Shown in pieces: positions 5,757 to 6,634 of a DNA stretch of 6,634 bases. The notes beneath the pieces are model-generated. The model was not told the origin of the DNA. It did no database searches and was given only the letters and a program-made list of their open reading frames with translations. The position numbers and the translations under genes were made by a program. Within the stretch, counting starts at the first letter, position 1, and each line of letters starts with the position of its first letter. This DNA is from Flavobacteriales bacterium. GTDB lineage: Bacteria; Bacteroidota; Bacteroidia; Flavobacteriales_D; Sanyastnellaceae. The DNA is taken from contig JAIYCK010000276.1 of the NCBI GenBank assembly GCA_027488055.1, forward strand, positions 1 through 6,634, in the 5' to 3' direction.

Positions 5757-6634
5757 ATGATAAGACTTTACAAATTGGCGGTCATTGCCCTTGCTGTGAC
5801 CATGTTCACTGAGACCCAAGCACAGAATTGTGATTGCATGGTGCCTTTGGATGAAACATTCAGTGTGGTTCCATTTACATATAGTGAAGCGCCGGAATAT
5901 CGTAATGATGATCGTTATTCTTCTGCCATTTCCTTGCCTTTTTCTTTTGAGCTGTATGGCACCTTGCATAATGAGATCTACATCGCCAATAATGGCCATC
6001 TATCGTTTGATAGTACTTTAATCCTTAATGATGCTCTAGGTTTTTCGGGGTGTGATTCTCCGATGATAGCGCCATATTGGGGAGATGTGGATACGCGCAG
6101 TACAAATAGCGGTTTGGTGTACTTTAGAGTATCGGAGCACGAATGCATTGTTCGATACAATAATGTGGGTTATTACAATCTTGGGGATGATTACCTCAAC
6201 GATTTTCAAGTTATTATTTCTGATGGTGCAAGTTCATTTGTCCCAGAAGGACAAAATATATCTTTTTGTTACGGCGATATGCAATGGGCTACCTCAGGAA
6301 CAGGATTTGAAGGAATGGAGAGCAAGGTTGGTGTATGCGCCGGTGATGCTGTAAATGAAATTCAAATTGGTTTGTTCATGTTTGCAGGTGATTATTTTAC
6401 CGGAAATTATAGTGAACATTCAGGTATTGACTATCTAGACAATGCACATTTTTATTTCTCCACCAATCCGCTGGGAGCTAACCAAAGTCCGATCAGCGTA
6501 TCCAATTTTTGCGATACCATCATAGGTAACCCTGGAGATAGTTTGGCATTTTTCTTCTACGATCCAGATGCAGATCAAGTGTTGGACTACGATCTAGATA
6601 CTGATTCTACAGACGTGATTGTCGGCGAAGAAGG
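5757..6634 (+). CDS. Second NIDO-domain secreted protein, paralogue of the 4084-5406 product, 3' end missing
   Basis: The frame is open from ATG 5757 to the window's end (292 full codons, no stop), so the gene continues beyond it. Residues 1-22 form a signal peptide (MIRLYK, cut after TQA before QNCDC). A NIDO domain follows at about 42-236: YIANNGHLSF, PMIAPYWGDVDTR and the shared GQNISFCYGDMQWATSG. The start of the cadherin-like domain with its DPDADQVLDYDLDTD stretch comes next. Compared with the first paralogue there are 5 changes in residues 1-41, about 60% identity over 42-234, and a single change (Gly to Ser) in the last 60 residues in view. It has three cysteines the first copy lacks (99, 130, 194). 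A T9SS sorting domain is expected by analogy but is not in view. The start was chosen to match the first copy; an in-frame ATG at 5724 is also present there. It likely has its own promoter, since a terminator precedes it. Confidence 0.9.
   Translation, partial: MIRLYKLAVIALAVTMFTETQAQNCDCMVPLDETFSVVPFTYSEAPEYRNDDRYSSAISLPFSFELYGTLHNEIYIANNGHLSFDSTLILNDALGFSGCDSPMIAPYWGDVDTRSTNSGLVYFRVSEHECIVRYNNVGYYNLGDDYLNDFQVIISDGASSFVPEGQNISFCYGDMQWATSGTGFEGMESKVGVCAGDAVNEIQIGLFMFAGDYFTGNYSEHSGIDYLDNAHFYFSTNPLGANQSPISVSNFCDTIIGNPGDSLAFFFYDPDADQVLDYDLDTDSTDVIVGEE

Larger units (their letters stand above)
5546..6634 (+). repeat. Tandem duplication, copy 2 (truncated by window end)
   Basis: This is the counterpart of 3873-4961 at a constant offset of 1673 bases, covering the HPERSEGS-type repeat, the leader, and the first 292 codons of the second NIDO gene. 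Identity varies strongly along its length, as described for copy 1. The window ends inside the near-identical cadherin-like part, so it is not known whether the duplication extends to the sorting domain and terminator, or whether more copies follow. Confidence 0.92.

Noticed and set aside
3776..6634. Insertion sequence or other mobile element carrying the NIDO genes
   Set aside because: No transposase, integrase, terminal inverted repeats or target-site duplications are visible; the repeat structure is explained by a tandem gene duplication.

Overview
The window looks like a chromosomal stretch from a member of the Bacteroidota. The main evidence is a secreted protein whose C-terminus is a type IX secretion (T9SS) type A sorting domain, a system essentially confined to that phylum. 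The start codons also lack clear Shine-Dalgarno sites, and one start is preceded by an A/T-rich stretch. The exact family cannot be fixed from the sequence; a Flavobacteriales- or Saprospirales-like lineage is a guess.

All genes read on the + strand. Bases 1-1622 hold the C-terminal 539 residues of a molybdopterin oxidoreductase of the FdhF/YdeP (formate dehydrogenase alpha-like) family; its N-terminus lies before the window. It overlaps by four bases (ATGA) with a 718-residue polytopic membrane protein (1619-3775) that looks like a GT-C-type glycosyltransferase with a large soluble C-terminal domain. The two are probably co-transcribed, although no functional link is obvious.

Bases 3776-4083 are non-coding and carry a dispersed intergenic repeat of the kind that gives spurious 'CHPERSEGS' translations. 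This is followed by a leader that recurs further on. At 4084-5406 is a complete surface or secreted protein: signal peptide, NIDO (nidogen-like) domain, cadherin/Ig-like domain and T9SS sorting domain. A strong rho-independent terminator follows at 5460-5493.

A second gene of the same type starts at 5757 and runs off the window end without a stop. The two genes and about 210 bases of leader form a tandem duplication with a constant 1673-base offset. The duplicates are mosaic. The leader and signal peptide are close to 88% identical, a 62-base block just after the signal peptide is identical, the NIDO domain is only about 60% identical in protein, and the following cadherin-like part is about 98% identical in DNA. 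The upstream edge of the duplication falls on the HPERSEGS-type repeat. This mosaic paralogue pair, probably adhesins with a diversifying NIDO domain, is the most interesting part of the window. I saw no RNA genes, CRISPR array, transposase, phage genes or defence system.
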